From contig NC_086378.1 in the NCBI RefSeq assembly GCF_036588685.1, forward strand, positions 36,309,578-36,373,577: a stretch of DNA of 64,000 nucleotides, given 5' to 3'. The notes beneath the pieces are model-generated. The model was given only the letters and a program-made list of their open reading frames with translations, searched no databases and had not been told where the DNA came from. The DNA is from Mytilus trossulus (taxonomy: Eukaryota > Mollusca > Bivalvia > Mytilida > Mytilidae). This document shows, piece by piece, positions 1-10,899 of the stretch (within the stretch, counting starts at the first letter, position 1; each line of letters opens with the position of its first letter). The position numbers were made by a program, and so were the translations under genes.

Positions 1-202
1 CATGCCAAAAACTCTAAAAAGGAGTTGTCTGTAGAATTTGGATATGCTGGCTTATTTGTAGATCTGGTCTATCAGATCAGTTAATTAAAGTGTATATCTA
101 TCTATTATAGTTCCAAAGACGATAAGCAAAAACGCATGACTGAAATTCGTATTTAAAGGTAATAAACTAAAATAAGAAGGCGTCGCACAATTTATGCTAT
201 AC

Positions 203-331
203 AATTGAGAAAGGACATGGGGAATGTGTCAAAGCAACAACAATCCGGCCATAGAGCAGACAACAGCCGAAGGCCACAAATGGGTCTCCAATGTAGCGAG
301 AAACTCCCGCATCCGTAAATCGTCCTTCAGC
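203..331 (+). repeat. Dispersed repeat family C, fragment
   Basis: The segment containing GGGGAATGTGTCAAAG, then GTAGCGAGAAACTCCCGCAT, matches fuller copies at 24500-24838 (plus) and 4195-4578 (minus). It is diverged and truncated. I see nothing else supportable in 1-580. Confidence 0.7.
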
Positions 332-594
332 AGTGTTTACTTGTTTGTAGAGCTCATATTTTGTTGATAATCTTTGCTATTTGTCAGTTTCTCTGTATCT
401 ATCATGATGTGTCGAGGTACAAAGCAAAAATAAAACGAATCGGTAAAATTCATCAATTAAGGGCAATGACTGCATTAAAAAAATCGCCTTTTTGGCACTG
501 AACATCTGTAAGCAAATCCAAACATTCTAAACATTTCTGTCCCTGTACTGTCAGATTTTCCCTATTCATAGAGGTTTTGAAGATACTGGATCAG

Positions 595-835
595 GTGAAC
601 ATAAGTCTATAACGATCAGCAGGATAAGAATTACAAATAAGTTCAAACCCGGTGATTACTCTAATTTAGAAGGTCACGTTTCGGGGAAAAGGACGGAATA
701 ATAGTTTGGATAAATGGAACATTTCCGTTTTTTGTCAGTTTACTCTAACTAGTGCTGAGGAGAAAGTCAGGGTTGAAAAGGCGAATAATGTGTACTGCCA
801 CTAGAAGGACAGGGAATGTATAATAGGGCATAACA
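595..835 (+). repeat. Dispersed repeat family A, copy 1
   Basis: This is a diverged direct copy of 5785-6015. Shared landmarks are GATAAGAATTACA (against GACAAGAATTACA), GGAACATTTCCGT, TTTTGTCAGT, GTGTACTGC and AATAGGGCATAA. No coding potential is visible, and 840-1050 shows nothing recognisable. Confidence 0.6.
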
Positions 836-1080
836 TTTATCGTTCATCAGGTAATGAAGGAACCAACACAGTTTTGAACGAGTAAAGAGTGTGACACCCT
901 CTAACAACAGCTTTAGTATTAAAATGTTATGTTTTGTTGGCAATGTTGTTTATGAGAATACTGTTTCATAAATGTGCATTACTGTTTTCCAATTCTGTAT
1001 TAAAATACGAGGGACGAAAGATACCAGAGGTATATTCCAACTCTTTAATATAGTTATCAAAAGTACCAGTATTATGATTG

Positions 1081-1128
1081 TATACGCCAGACGCGCGTTT
1101 CGTCTACATAAGACTCATCAATGACGCT
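1081..1128 (-). ncRNA. Hammerhead-like ribozyme core, copy 1
   Basis: The minus strand reads TTGATGA, a three-pair stem GTC/GAC (stem II), GAAA, then ACGC and GCGT as a stem III pair, followed by A, so the cleavage triplet would be GTA. The first core base is T where CTGATGA is expected, which may weaken or kill activity. I could not draw a convincing stem I by eye. Confidence 0.5.
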
Positions 1129-1436
1129 CAGATCAAAATAGTTAAAACGCCAAATAAATACAAACTTGAAAAGCATTGAGGATTCAAAATTCTAACAAGT
1201 TGTGCCAAATACGGCTAAGGTAATCTACTCCTGGGGTAAAAAAATCCTTATTTTTATGAAAAATTCAAAGTTTTGTAAACAGAAAATTTATAAAAATGAA
1301 CATATAATTGATATTCATGTCAACACCGAAGTGCTGACTACTGGGCTGGTGATACCCTCGTGGACGAAACGTCCACCAGCAGTGGCATCGACCCAGTGGT
1401 GTAAATAGTTATCAAAAGTACCAGGATTATAATTTT

Positions 1437-1485
1437 ATACGCCAGACGCGCGTTTCGTCTACATAAGACTCAGCAGTGACGCTCA
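1437..1485 (-). ncRNA. Hammerhead-like ribozyme core, copy 2
   Basis: The layout matches copy 1: CTGCTGA, GTC/GAC stem II, GAAA, ACGC/GCGT stem III, GTA. Here the fourth core base is C where CTGATGA is expected. The two copies differ from the consensus at different positions, so the parent element probably had an intact core. Activity of this copy is doubtful. Confidence 0.5.
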
Positions 1486-2099
1486 GATCAAAATAGTTAA
1501 AACGGGAGAAAAACTGACAACGCCATAGATAAAAATGAAAAAGATAAATTGACAAACAATAGTACACAAAACAAGATGTGTCACCATTGCAAACTATTCA
1601 CTTGAAAACATCAGAACGGTAACAGTCAATGCATACCGAAACTTCCAAAGGTCAATCAACTTGGGGGAGATAAAAAAATTAATGTAAAATGTTAAACTTA
1701 TTGTTTAAGAAAAGGAATTGTGTGATCATGGTTGAAGGATAACGCTTTATTTACATATTTTGAAAATATAACGATTTATCTTTTTTCTTCTTTATTTTAT
1801 TTGTAAGAACATTGTGTGCGATATCTCTTGTTTGTGTTTATATTCCAGGATACAGTAGATATCCAGCAAATGTACACCATGGACCATCAAGAACGTCGAC
1901 AATGCCGTGGTACTGGTCATGAACTTTAATCCATACTCTATCTCCTTGGTTCAACCGAACGATAACTAAGTTGGAACCCGGTGCATATTTAGCGCCTGCA
2001 GAACCCCTATTCCCTGCATAGACATTTTGAATTATATGTCCATTTCTCACTATTTGTGCCTCTAAAGTGTTTGGTGCAATTGTAAGAAAATGTGTGTAC

Positions 2100-2105
2100 A
2101 AAAAA
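2100..2105 (-). other. Frame-breaking homopolymer in the C1q exon
   Basis: Six consecutive A (T on the coding strand) separate the upstream frame ending in GYYVF from the downstream frame with TIAPNTLEAQIVRNG. Five bases would keep the domain continuous. Confidence 0.8.
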
Positions 2106-2269
2106 TACGTAGTAACCCACAGTAGGGGATTGAAATACTCCTAAGTGTTCATCATATGAATTCCCTAGGTTGGTGTTGACTCGATCAAAATGCAGCACTT
2201 CATTATCATGTAAACTTTTAAGTCCTACCATATTTGCATGGAAAGCCACATTTCTTGCTGTAAAAATGA

Positions 2270-2660
2270 AAACAACACGGTATAAATACAATGCGTTCGA
2301 GGCGCCATTCTAGATTAAATCCTTATCAGGAACGTTCAAAGTCAAATAGTTAAAAGCATACGTACAAAAATGAACAGTTGAAGAACTGTTTAATCAAAAA
2401 TAACTTTAAATATTGAAAACAACACGTTATTAATTTCTTGCGTCCGAAGCGCTTTTCTGGATTTACCTTCATCAGGAACGCTCAAAGCCAAACATTTGAA
2501 ATCCGAAGATGTATAAGTACCGAAACCGTTGAAGAGCTGTATGTCAAAAAATACCTAAAATAATAGCCAAATTCATCTAAAGCCAACTTTGCCTGAGGAA
2601 GTTGAAACCTTAGTTTCTTAATAAAGTATTAGCCTAATCCTTACAAGATCAGCTTTGCCT
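2270..2660. repeat. Two diverged tandem copies of a dispersed repeat
   Basis: AACAACACGGTATAA...CGTTCGAGGCGCC...TTATCAGGAACG at 2270-2340 reappears as AACAACACGTTATTA...CGTCCGAAGCGC...TCATCAGGAACG at 2418-2490. A second pair of phrases (GCCTGAGGAAGTTG, GCCTGAGGGAGTTG) follows at 2590 and 2650. The block lies in the C1q intron beside exon 2. Confidence 0.55.
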
Positions 2661-3320
2661 GAGGGAGTTGGAACTTGAGTTTCTTTAAAAGTTTGCATGA
2701 ACCCTGTCAGTATTGACTACTGATGTGATAATACCCTCGGATTGTAAACAATTGAGATTCCAATTGCTGAATCCAATGTCAAATAATAAGAAACTGTTAG
2801 CACACCATTTTATTGCAAAGGATCAGGAAAGACAGATGTTTTGTTGTTGTTTATATACTGAATACAATATTCAACGATTGTTTGAGTGTTGGAAAAGGGT
2901 GTACATTTGGTAAGAAATCATGGTTTTCTGTGTATATCACATGATCTTGTTAATTGAAATTCTCATTAATAAAATTTACATCATAAATTTCCCTTTGAAT
3001 TTGTTTACCTACCGGTTCAAATTATGAAATTAAAGAAACCTAGTTAATTTTTAATATCTTAGACTCGAATTTATACGTTTGCCTTTAGTTGATTTTCGTT
3101 TCCGAATCCACTATTTCTTGCATCCGGAATTCAGTTTGTTTTTTTGTTTTTTTTTCGTAGCTGCAGTTTTGTTGTTCTGTGCATTTGTATTACTTTTTAA
3201 GTATACTAGTATCAATTTATTTTCATATCTAAATTGAGTATTGATTGTTGGTTAAGAAATATCGAATGTTAACAATTTCTTCTATAGGCTAACAAAACCA
3301 ACACCAATAACAAAAGATTG

Positions 3321-3462
3321 GTGTCTTTTATAGCTGACTATGCGGTATTGGCTTTGCTCATTGTTGAAGGCCGTACGGTGACATATATCTTCTGTTTCTG
3401 TGTCATGTTAGTTTCTTGTACAGACTTATCTCATTGGCAATCATATCACATCTTCTTTAACA
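3321..3462 (+). repeat. Dispersed repeat family B
   Basis: The block runs from TCTTTTATAGCTGACTATGC through GAAGGCCGTACGGTGAC to CTCATTGGCAATCATA. Clear relatives lie at 44961-45102, 47168-47301 and 52773-52922 (plus) and at 6012-6110, 30147-30265, 52966-53065 and 60989-61060 (minus). Confidence 0.75.
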
Positions 3463-3477
3463 ATGGATATAAAAAAA

Positions 3478-3545
3478 AATAAAAAAATTGCGAAAGCAAA
3501 TTTACAGATCTATAACATTGTTGGGTTTACGAGTTGTATATGTTG
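3478..3545 (+). repeat. SINE-like tail fragment
   Basis: The phrases TTGCGAAAGCAAATTTACAG and CATTGTTGGG are shared with 27640-27700, where they follow a possible tRNA-like head. Only the 3' part is present here. Confidence 0.45.
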
Positions 3546-3776
3546 TTTATATATATATAGATTAATGAAATGAAGAAAATTACTAAGCATTAAGTAATAT
3601 ATTTAAGACTATTGTAAAATTTGACACGACAAAACAGGTATCCCAGCAAAAAATTTGTAAGGGTTCCGCAGAACCCAGTGTCTCGCCTACTTTTGCTGTA
3701 AATGGCAGGCTCAATACAAATGAGGAAAAAAATCAATGAAAATATTCCTCTTGATACAATCTTTTGATTGTAAGAA

Positions 3777-3905
3777 GCATCTGTCCAAGTTTGGTAAAAA
3801 TCCAGCATAGTTTATGAGTCTAATTAATGCTTAAATACGTAAAAAGTGGATTTATTTTTTTACAAAATTTACTTCTGTATACTATCTTTTGATCATAAAC
3901 AAACT
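3777..3905. repeat. Diverged single copy of the 192-bp repeat
   Basis: CATCTGTCCAAGTTTGGT, a spacer, then GGATTTATTTTTTTACAAAA and ATCATAAACAAAC match the units at 4581-5230. It is a separate, older copy about 0.8 kb upstream. Confidence 0.6.
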
Positions 3906-4194
3906 AAACACATTTATTCTAAAAACAGTTGTTGGCATGACACGGGTTATGTTCTTCTCATATATGTTATGATGGTATGATACTAAACCCCTTACGGGAA
4001 GGACTGTGCCTGATGTTCATATGATGAAATCATAATTTTTCAGTTAGTTTAATTGAAGTCTGGAGCTGGCATGTCAGTTAACTGCTAGTAGTCTGTTGTT
4101 ATTTATGTATTATTGTCATTTTGTTTATTTTCTTTGGTTACATCTTCTGACATCAGACTCGGACTTCTCTTGAACTGAATTTTAATGTGCGTAT

Positions 4195-4578
4195 TGTTAT
4201 GCTTTTACTTGTCTACACTGGTTAGAGGTATAGGGGGAGGGTTGAGATCTCACAAACATGTTTAACCCCGCCGCATTTTTGCGCCTGTCCCAAGTCAGGA
4301 GCCTCTGGCCTTTGTTAGTCTTGTATAATTTAAATTTTAGTTTCTTGTGTACAATTTGGAAATTAGTATGGCGTTCATTATCACTGAACTAGTATATATT
4401 TGTTTAGGGGCCAGCTGAAGGACGCCTCCGGGTGCGGGAATTTCTCGCTACATTGAAGACCTGTTGGTGACCTTCTGCTGTTGTGTTTTTTTTTTTTGTT
4501 TTTTTTTTTTTTTTTTTTTTTTATTTTGGTCGGGTTGTTGTCTCTTTGACACATTCCCCATTTCCATTCTCAATTTTA
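4195..4578 (-). repeat. Dispersed repeat family C, near-complete copy
   Basis: This is the inverted counterpart of 24500-24838. In plus-strand order it reads GAGGTATAGGGGGAGGGTTG, GCGCCTGTCCCAAGTCAGGA, GGGGCCAGCTGAAGGACGCC and TTGACACATTCCCCATTTCC. A run of about 40 bases that is almost all T (near 4489-4525) interrupts it. Confidence 0.75.
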
Positions 4579-4580
4579 TT

Positions 4581-5310
4581 CTGTCCAGTTTTGGTACAAA
4601 CCAAGGATAGTTTAAAAAGGTTATTAAAATTTAAAAAAATTTAACCACAGACTGAATGTAATGTTTCCCCACAGAAAAACTAAGTCCATTCAAATGAAAA
4701 ATATGGAAAAAATGGATTTATTTTTTTACAAAATTTACTTTTGGATACTATCTTATGATCATAAATAAGCTTCTGTCCAAGTTTGGTACAAACCCAGGAT
4801 AGTTTAAGAAAGTTATTAAAATTTTAAAAACTTTAACCACAGAGTGAATGTAATGTTTCCCCGCAGAAAAACTAAGTCCATTCAAATATAAAATATGGAA
4901 AAAATGGATTTATTTTTTTACAAAATTTACTTCTGGATACTATCTTATGATCATAAACCAGCTTCTGTCCAAGTTTGGTACAAACCCAGAATAGTTTAAG
5001 AAAGTTATTAAAATTTTAAAAATTTTAACCACAGAGTGAATGTAATGTTTCCCCGCAGAAAAACTAAGTCCATTTACAAGTAAAATATGGAAAAAATGGA
5101 ATTTTATTTTTATAAAATTTACTTCTGGATACTATCTTATGATCATAAACAAACTTCTGTCCAAGTTTGGTCGAAATCCAGTATAGTTTAAGAAAGTTAT
5201 TAAAATTTCAAAAACTTTAACCACAGAGTGAATATTTGTGGACGCCGTCGCCGACGACGACGACGACGGAATGTAGGATCGCTTAGTCTCGCTTTTTCGA
5301 CTAAAGTCGA
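4581..5310. repeat. Tandem array, four units of 192 bp, with hairpin end
   Basis: The phrase CTGTCCAAGTTTGGT (first copy one base different) recurs at 4581, 4773, 4965 and 5157, exactly 192 bp apart. Each unit also carries CTTTAACCACAGAGTGAAT and ACTATCTTATGATCATAAA or close variants. The array ends in a GAC-rich stretch (5240-5270) and a hairpin with TTCGACTAAAGTCGAA, then CTCGACAAAAA, a terminal layout like that of family G. Confidence 0.8.
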
Positions 5311-5784
5311 AGGCTCGACAAAAAGCATTCCTCTAAAATTAACTGCAGTTAACAAACTAGAAGATCAAAGGAAAAATTGCCAATCATGTTATAAATAAGT
5401 AAATACATACGATTTATAGTTGTAACCCGCTTGCTATGGGTAGTATCGTTAAGAATTGAAAACATAAAATCCTCTAACTTGTTTATTTTCCCCAGCATAT
5501 TCTGGTTAACTTCTTGTAGGTTCTTGTTTTCAGCTTTAGAAATCATGTTTTCGTTCTCCAGTTTTTTCATCTCAGTCGTCAGTTTATTAATCTTTGTGTC
5601 CATCTTGTTAAGCCTTTTCAGAACATTTTCGTCTACTTCTGCCCTGCAAAAAAAAACAATGAAGAGAAATATTAAAAACCTCATTTCCGAGTGACGTCCA
5701 AATGTAATTGATACTATTCTTGTTCTCACTCTTCAAGATATAAATAGTTGCGCTATCAGGAAGTATTATGTATTATCAAAGTAT

Positions 5785-6015
5785 GAAAGCAGGACAAGAA
5801 TTACAGATAAGTCAACAGGAGTTTAAGCTCAAACACGGTGATAGTCGATTCGATACGTCACGTTCGGGAAAAAGAGGACAAGAGTGTATGTAGTTGAGAT
5901 AATTGGAACATTTCCGTCTTTTGTCAGTAATTTCTGATAAGAAGATCTTCCTGGTTGAAAAGCGGGAAATGTGTACTGCTACTGGAAAAAGAGGGAATTT
6001 AAAATAGGGCATAAA
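5785..6015 (+). repeat. Dispersed repeat family A, copy 2
   Basis: This is the diverged direct copy of 595-835, upstream of the minus-strand C1q exon 1. The open frame at 5812-6102 on the minus strand lies across this repeat and the adjoining family B fragment, so I do not treat it as a gene. Confidence 0.6.
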
Positions 6016-6110
6016 GTTCCAGTAAAACATCTCTCCATCCAAGTAACAATGAATGCAAAATAAACAATTATAGGTCACAGTACGGCCTTCAACAAGGAGC
6101 ATCGGCGCAC
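6012..6110 (-). repeat. Dispersed repeat family B, fragment
   Basis: CATCTCTCCATCCAAGTAAC and GTACGGCCTTCAACAAGGAG match the reverse complement of family B. Confidence 0.6.
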
Positions 6111-6654
6111 ACCAAACGTTTCTAGAAAAAAAACCTTTGCTATGACTTCCTTCGCGTCAGGGATGAAAATATCGCACGTGAACAAATTCAAACGAAGAAT
6201 GACCTTTAAAACCCTATCTTTTACAAAACACTCTTAGATAGACTTCTATTATGCAGAGACATGTATATCTGTGTTATGTCATTTTGTGTCTGTTGACAGA
6301 ATGACAATTCTTTTCCTGAAACACACTGTTTTACCAGTTTCATCAAAACTGCTTCAAGCATTTTGGAGTTATTGTCCGAAAACTTGAAAATCCCCTTTTT
6401 TTTATGAATAACTCTATAACTTAGAAACGCAAAATCTAAAATTTATAAAAAAAAAAAAACGAAAGGGAGCTCACAGTAATGAATATAAACAAAATTTACC
6501 AACGTTTAAGGTAAATTGGTTAAAACAATTTTGAGTTAATATCTGACGTGTTAACGCGGACGAACGGATGGACGGAGAGATGTTTGCTACAACACGTCCC
6601 GTAAACGGATGTTTAAAAAATCAAATTTGATTTCAAACAGTCGCTGAACCACGA

Positions 6655-6780
6655 AAATGAGACAACAACCCGACCAGAGAACAACAGAAGGTCACCAATA
6701 GGTCTTCAGTGCACAATGCGCCATCAAAAACAAAGGACCAACAGGAACACTAAGGTGCAACTAAAACAAACGCCAACATA
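6655..6780 (+). repeat. Dispersed repeat family C, fragment
   Basis: GAGACAACAACCCGACCAGA and AGAAGGTCACCAATAGGTCT match the 5' part of family C. The rest of 6110-7000 shows nothing I can name. Confidence 0.6.
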
Positions 6781-6999
6781 CATAGAAACGAACAATTTGA
6801 TATCAACTGCCATATTCCTAACTTGATACATGATATTTTTTTATACTATTGGTGGGTTGTACTATGGCTAGCCAAAACTCCCGCTTTATGACAATATGAC
6901 AAAAATATATTGTTAACGTTTGTATTGGCATGTTGGATATGTTTATAATTTATATGAAAGTAAGAAGGTGTGTTCGTTTTTATATTCTTTATTCCATCA

Positions 7000-7075
7000 T
7001 CGCCAGGTAACCTGGCTTATTCCACCAATAAAAACTGGCTGCAACAGTATAGTTAAAAGTGGTAAAGTTGGGCAA
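7000..7075 (+). repeat. SINE-like 3' tail
   Basis: CCACCAATAAAAACTGGCTG resembles the 3' end of a tRNA-headed mussel repeat whose 5' part I see at 63060-63260. This link rests on memory of mussel sequences and is tentative. Confidence 0.35.
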
Positions 7076-7341
7076 TCAATCAAGCAATGAATCATAAGAT
7101 TTACATCTGACAATCATATGTTCCATATCCTGATCAAATGAAATCGATAATATTATGCATGGACCATATGACAATGTCATACGCTTGCATATAATGTCAG
7201 CCTTGGTTCAGGTATCATGATGTCATTTGTTTGACAAGATATTGAGATCAGTCTTGACTTTGTACCAGCTGAACTTCATACATTGAATAAATCTAAAAAG
7301 AAGGAATGTCTTTAAAAGTATATAGACCTCTTCAATTTCAG

Positions 7342-7718
7342 TTGTTGTCACTGTTAGAACCTCTGGTACAAGTACTTTACCAGCTGGATCACTCAGGTTC
7401 CAAGACATTAAGCATATGTAGGAGTGTCCAATCTGTTATTATTCCAATCTACATTCAAATTTACCTGTCAAGTTCCTGGTTATTATCAAATTCAGAAACA
7501 ACACTAAGACAATTGCAAGAATAGACATATTTAAAAAAATCTGACTCCATACACTGGCAATATATGACAGACTATACTCAAAATTGAAGTTACTTCACGC
7601 TTGGAATGGTGATGTGGCTTTTGAATTAAATACTAATGGCTGTGTGTGGATTAAAGTATATTCTACCTACAATGCATACTTATTTAATATTACTGATTAT
7701 GGTTATTGTACTGAATGA
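7342..7718 (+). pseudogene. Decayed C1q exon
   Basis: This is a relic of the C1q-encoding exon found intact at 12762-13135. It follows the same acceptor context (TTCAATTTCAG|TTGTTGTC against TTCATTTCAG|TTGTGGTC). The first frame gives VVTVRTSGT...LPAGSLRF, then a one-base shift puts TAG in frame. The next frame carries FTCQVPGYYQI, and further small deletions follow before a terminal TGA at 7716. Homologous landmarks such as CTCCATACACTGGCAATATA are shared with the other exon. No upstream coiled-coil exon is visible, so this is probably a partial or old duplicate. Confidence 0.8.
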
Positions 7719-7994
7719 GGATACCTTGATATATACAGTACAAATAACAATTAAAAAACATAAGATTTTTGTTAATGAATATGAATATGAATTTGCTGGT
7801 TGAAAAATAGTTTTAAATTCAACAATAATGACTGAAATTTTAATGAAGAAATATATAAAGGAATAGAATGAAAATCTTCTGGCCTAGGTAGTTTCAGAGG
7901 AGCAGATTTTTGTTAAAGTTAACGACGACGGACGACGGACGCAAAGTGATGAGAAAAGCTCACTTGGCCCTTTCAAACGAAAAGTCCCCTATTA

Positions 7995-8105
7995 AATGGC
8001 AAAATCAAAAGCTCAAACACATCAAACGAATTGATAACAGCTGGTATATCTATGACATGGTACAGGAATTTTATTATGTAGATAAGTCAGTGTTTTTATA
8101 GATCA
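7995..8105 (+). repeat. Dispersed repeat family D, copy 1
   Basis: ATGGCAAAATCAAAAGC, CACATCAAACGAAT and CATGGTACAGGAATTTT resemble 12180-12300 and the inverse of 13692-13812. Confidence 0.55.
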
Positions 8106-8939
8106 TGTTTCGGTTATCATTTGACCTTTAATATTCAGCATTTTTCCTATCTTATTTTTTTAGTAAGCAAAAACGTGAAAATTAGCCAAAACGCCTCATT
8201 TCAGAGCAGTTACGTTTTTTTAGGAGTCATCTAATAATTTTGGTTAAAATCTTCACATTCTAAGCAATTTTGACTGTGTAATTTACTCGGTTTATTATGA
8301 TTTCAAGACATAAGACAAATAATGCCTTTATCCCATATGTTCTATTTTAGTCATGTGTTAAAAAAAACACTTTATACAATCAAATACTTGTAAGATTTAA
8401 GGTTAAAGATTACTTTGATTGGTAGTAAACTAAAACATAAAGCATTGTAAAACGCATTGGTTGTAGTTCATTCAACTATAGGTTACAAATATGGACAAAG
8501 GAAGTTACCTTTGATTATAAAGATTACTTTAACACACATCATAGATTTTCTTAGAAAATATATAAGATTCCTGCTCAAGTTATGTAATTTTTGTGCCAAT
8601 TAGTACATCATTTTGCACCAGGAATATTTGATCATGTATATCATTGATGAAATTATGGAAATGTCCATGGATAGGATGCATAGAGTTTCATGATCAATGC
8701 ACTTTAGTTTGTATATATGAAAAGAAGTGATAGACCTTGGAAGATATAGATATCAAGTCAATACCATAGGATTATGATTTAATTTCATACAACCTTTATC
8801 CAAAACAATACAAAATACCCTTACGATCTTTCACCAAAAGTTCGGTTGAATTGAATCCAGTTTCAGGAGAGACGATCTTTGAAAAAAGATAACAACAATA
8901 TTAATGTACAATTAAAAACCAATTGTTCAGAGAACAATT

Positions 8940-10125
8940 GAAGGTCTTTCCATCAAAACAATGTATTTTGATATGAAAAGTTGTGAAACTAAGTTTAAAA
9001 TGTCATTTCAATCGTCAAATGATAGCTCCTAGTAAGCTGATTCCAAAAAAATATTGTTTCCATAAAAAAAAAATTAAATAAGGGAGATAATTTGTTACTT
9101 CCGGTTTGAAAAATGTTACTTCCGATTATATTTGAATATTTACTTGACACTGATTCCAAAAATATCTGGTTCTATATACTTTTATATTAATAAAGTACTA
9201 AAAAATAGCTATTTCCGGTTTACAAAAGGTCACTTCCGGTTGTTTTTTACAAGGTTAAATGGTTTGATACCTTTTTCTAAAAGTTGTATATCTTTATCAT
9301 GTATACATATAGAATAAAAGCAAAGGTCAAAATCTAGAACGTCAAATTAAGCTATGACCTTGGGATCAATTTCTGGGTCATAAACCAAGGACCTCAAATC
9401 AAAAGACCATAGGTCTTTATTATATTTAGTTAATGAGTTATATCACCAAACGCGTATTTTTAAATACAAGAGGGGAGAAAACTCCCTTTTACATTCAACG
9501 TACGCTTGCAATCAAAATTTACATCTTACGACATGTCGCAACTAACAATTTAGTAAAAATAATTTGTTGATATCTTATACAGTCTTTGGATATAAGTGAA
9601 AATAAGCCAAATTCAAAATATTAGAATATGACCTTGACCTTTGACCTTGACCTAATTTTCATTTTTTGGGACCAAGGACCTCAAATCAAAAGATCCTAAG
9701 TCTCTATCACTTATGATTTATAAGATAGAAATTCATATCACTTATATCAGATGCATAAGGGGAAATAACTCTCATATGGAGCGGTCATATCGCTTCGGTC
9801 AAAATAGGACAAATCATGCGAAGGATATAACGAGCAATTTTGTAAAATAAATTTGTCATAATCTTTTACGGTTGCGAAGGAGATGCGCTTACAAGGAAAA
9901 CAGTGTTTGGGGAGATAACTCCTACAAAGAAAAGTATTCGTTTACGCAGGGTAAATTTCAAAAGCGCATAAACTGTTCGATATCATATACCAAATATCTA
10001 AGCGACATATTGCGAAACAAATGTTTATCGCAAGAACAAAATTAAGCGGAAGAAAAAAAAAAAAAAAAAATAAATAATCAGAAGAAAAACAATAGGTCTT
10101 TCCACAGAAAAGTGGAAAGACCTAA
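8940..10125. repeat. Repeat-rich block ending in a 13-bp hairpin
   Basis: Related phrases recur: AAGGTCTTTCCATC near 8940, GGACCTCAAATCAAAAGA at about 9388 and 9668, and three TTCCGGTT-type phrases between 9100 and 9240. At 10093-10124, TAGGTCTTTCCAC and GTGGAAAGACCTA form a perfect inverted pair around six bases. This fits remnants of one non-autonomous element family. The span 8110-8940 shows nothing I can name. Confidence 0.45.
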
Positions 10126-10596
10126 TAAAGTTGAAGGATGACAAGAAATGGCCATAGCGTACTTGTCCTTGCAGATCAAGGAAAGATAATAATCAAGAGG
10201 ACATAAACATCTTTATTTCTTCTCAGTGTTTGTCATATTAAATAACTATAAAAAAACACCTTTAAATACAATTCAAGTGTCAAAATAAATTATCTCATTA
10301 TAAATTGTGATGATCAATAGAAACAGAAATATTTATATATGTATATATTATACATTAGATAACAAACTGTTTACGGAATAGGTTTTAACAGAAAATCTTA
10401 TTTGCAACAGACTATTTTTAGCACAATGATTGCTGCTTTCATTCCATTGCTTGTAATTGGAAGTACTTACGGTTTTCATCTGGAAAACAAGAGCACCTCT
10501 ACATTAGTAGGAAAACCCACGTATCTAACAACAGCAGAATATTACGAAGACAAAAATAATATTCACAATGACCATGAAAGAAACCGCGAACAGCAG

Positions 10597-10599
10597 TAG
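10597..10599 (+). other. In-frame TAG in C1q gene, first
   Basis: The codon follows CAGCAG (glutamines) and the frame continues open for 99 codons afterwards. Confidence 0.85.
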
Positions 10600-10896
10600 A
10601 AGAGCTTGAAGTTATTAGCTAATCAACTGCAACAAAAATGTGACATTATTGAACAAATTTTAGCTGCACAACCTTCATACAATGGATTAAATGAAACAAA
10701 GAAAACAATTGATGCTTTGAATCAAAATTACAAGGAACTTGAAATGAAGTACAATGCAGTCCAAGCAAAATTGACATTCAAGGAGCAAATGTATAATACT
10801 GCAGTGAACGAAACCCTTGATCTTGCTGAGAAAATCAACAAACTGAAGCAACTTAAATATGTCAATCAGCTACAAACTCTCCAAACACTACAAGGA

Positions 10897-10899
10897 TAG
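10897..10899 (+). other. In-frame TAG in C1q gene, second
   Basis: The codon follows CTACAAGGA; the same frame then runs open through the splice donor at 11255. Confidence 0.85.

Larger units (their letters stand above)
1051..1503 (-). mobile_element. Retrozyme-like element: two direct repeats with hammerhead-like cores
   Basis: Two direct repeats of about 100 bp start at 1051 and 1406. They share ATAGTTATCAAAAGTACCAG, GCCAGACGCGCGTTTCGTCT and AATAGTTAAAACG, and they bracket a body of about 250 bp, giving a monomer of 355 bp. Each repeat encodes a hammerhead-like core on the minus strand. Bivalve retrozymes are known as short non-coding elements made of direct repeats carrying type I hammerhead ribozymes, so this looks like one complete monomer plus the second ribozyme copy. 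The open frame at 1202-1408 inside the body has no recognisable protein and I do not call it a gene. Confidence 0.6.
1838..5684 (-). pseudogene. C1q-domain gene, two exons, one-base insertion
   Basis: This encodes a secreted C1q-domain protein of the bivalve type: signal peptide, coiled coil and C-terminal C1q head. Exon 1 (5411-5684) starts at an ATG giving MRFLIFLFIVFF, a good signal peptide, followed by a lysine/glutamate/asparagine-rich coiled coil, and ends at C|GTATGT. Exon 2 (1838-2257) follows a TTTTTACAG acceptor and joins in phase 1. It holds C1q landmarks such as NVAFHANMVGL, GYYVF, LVIVRLNQGDRVWIKV and a terminal TFAGYLLYPGI. The frame breaks at a run of six A on the plus strand (2100-2105). 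Without one of them the two exons give exactly 231 codons including stop, about 230 residues. So this is either a recent pseudogene or a homopolymer error in the assembly. Bivalve C1q proteins act as soluble recognition lectins in innate immunity. An alternative acceptor just after the signal sequence (poly-T then TGCAG) cannot be excluded. Confidence 0.8.

Noticed and set aside
1337..1403. GGACGAAACGTCC as a third hammerhead core on the plus strand
   Set aside because: It has GACGAAAC but no CTGATGA partner at a workable distance; it is simply a palindrome in the repeat body.
1202..1408. 68-residue frame within the retrozyme-like body
   Set aside because: It lies in a non-coding repeat family and matches no protein I know.
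10597..10899. Selenocysteine or alternative-code explanation for the in-frame stops
   Set aside because: Both codons are TAG, not TGA, and neighbouring genes end at normal TGA and TAA or read through none, so a changed code is unlikely.
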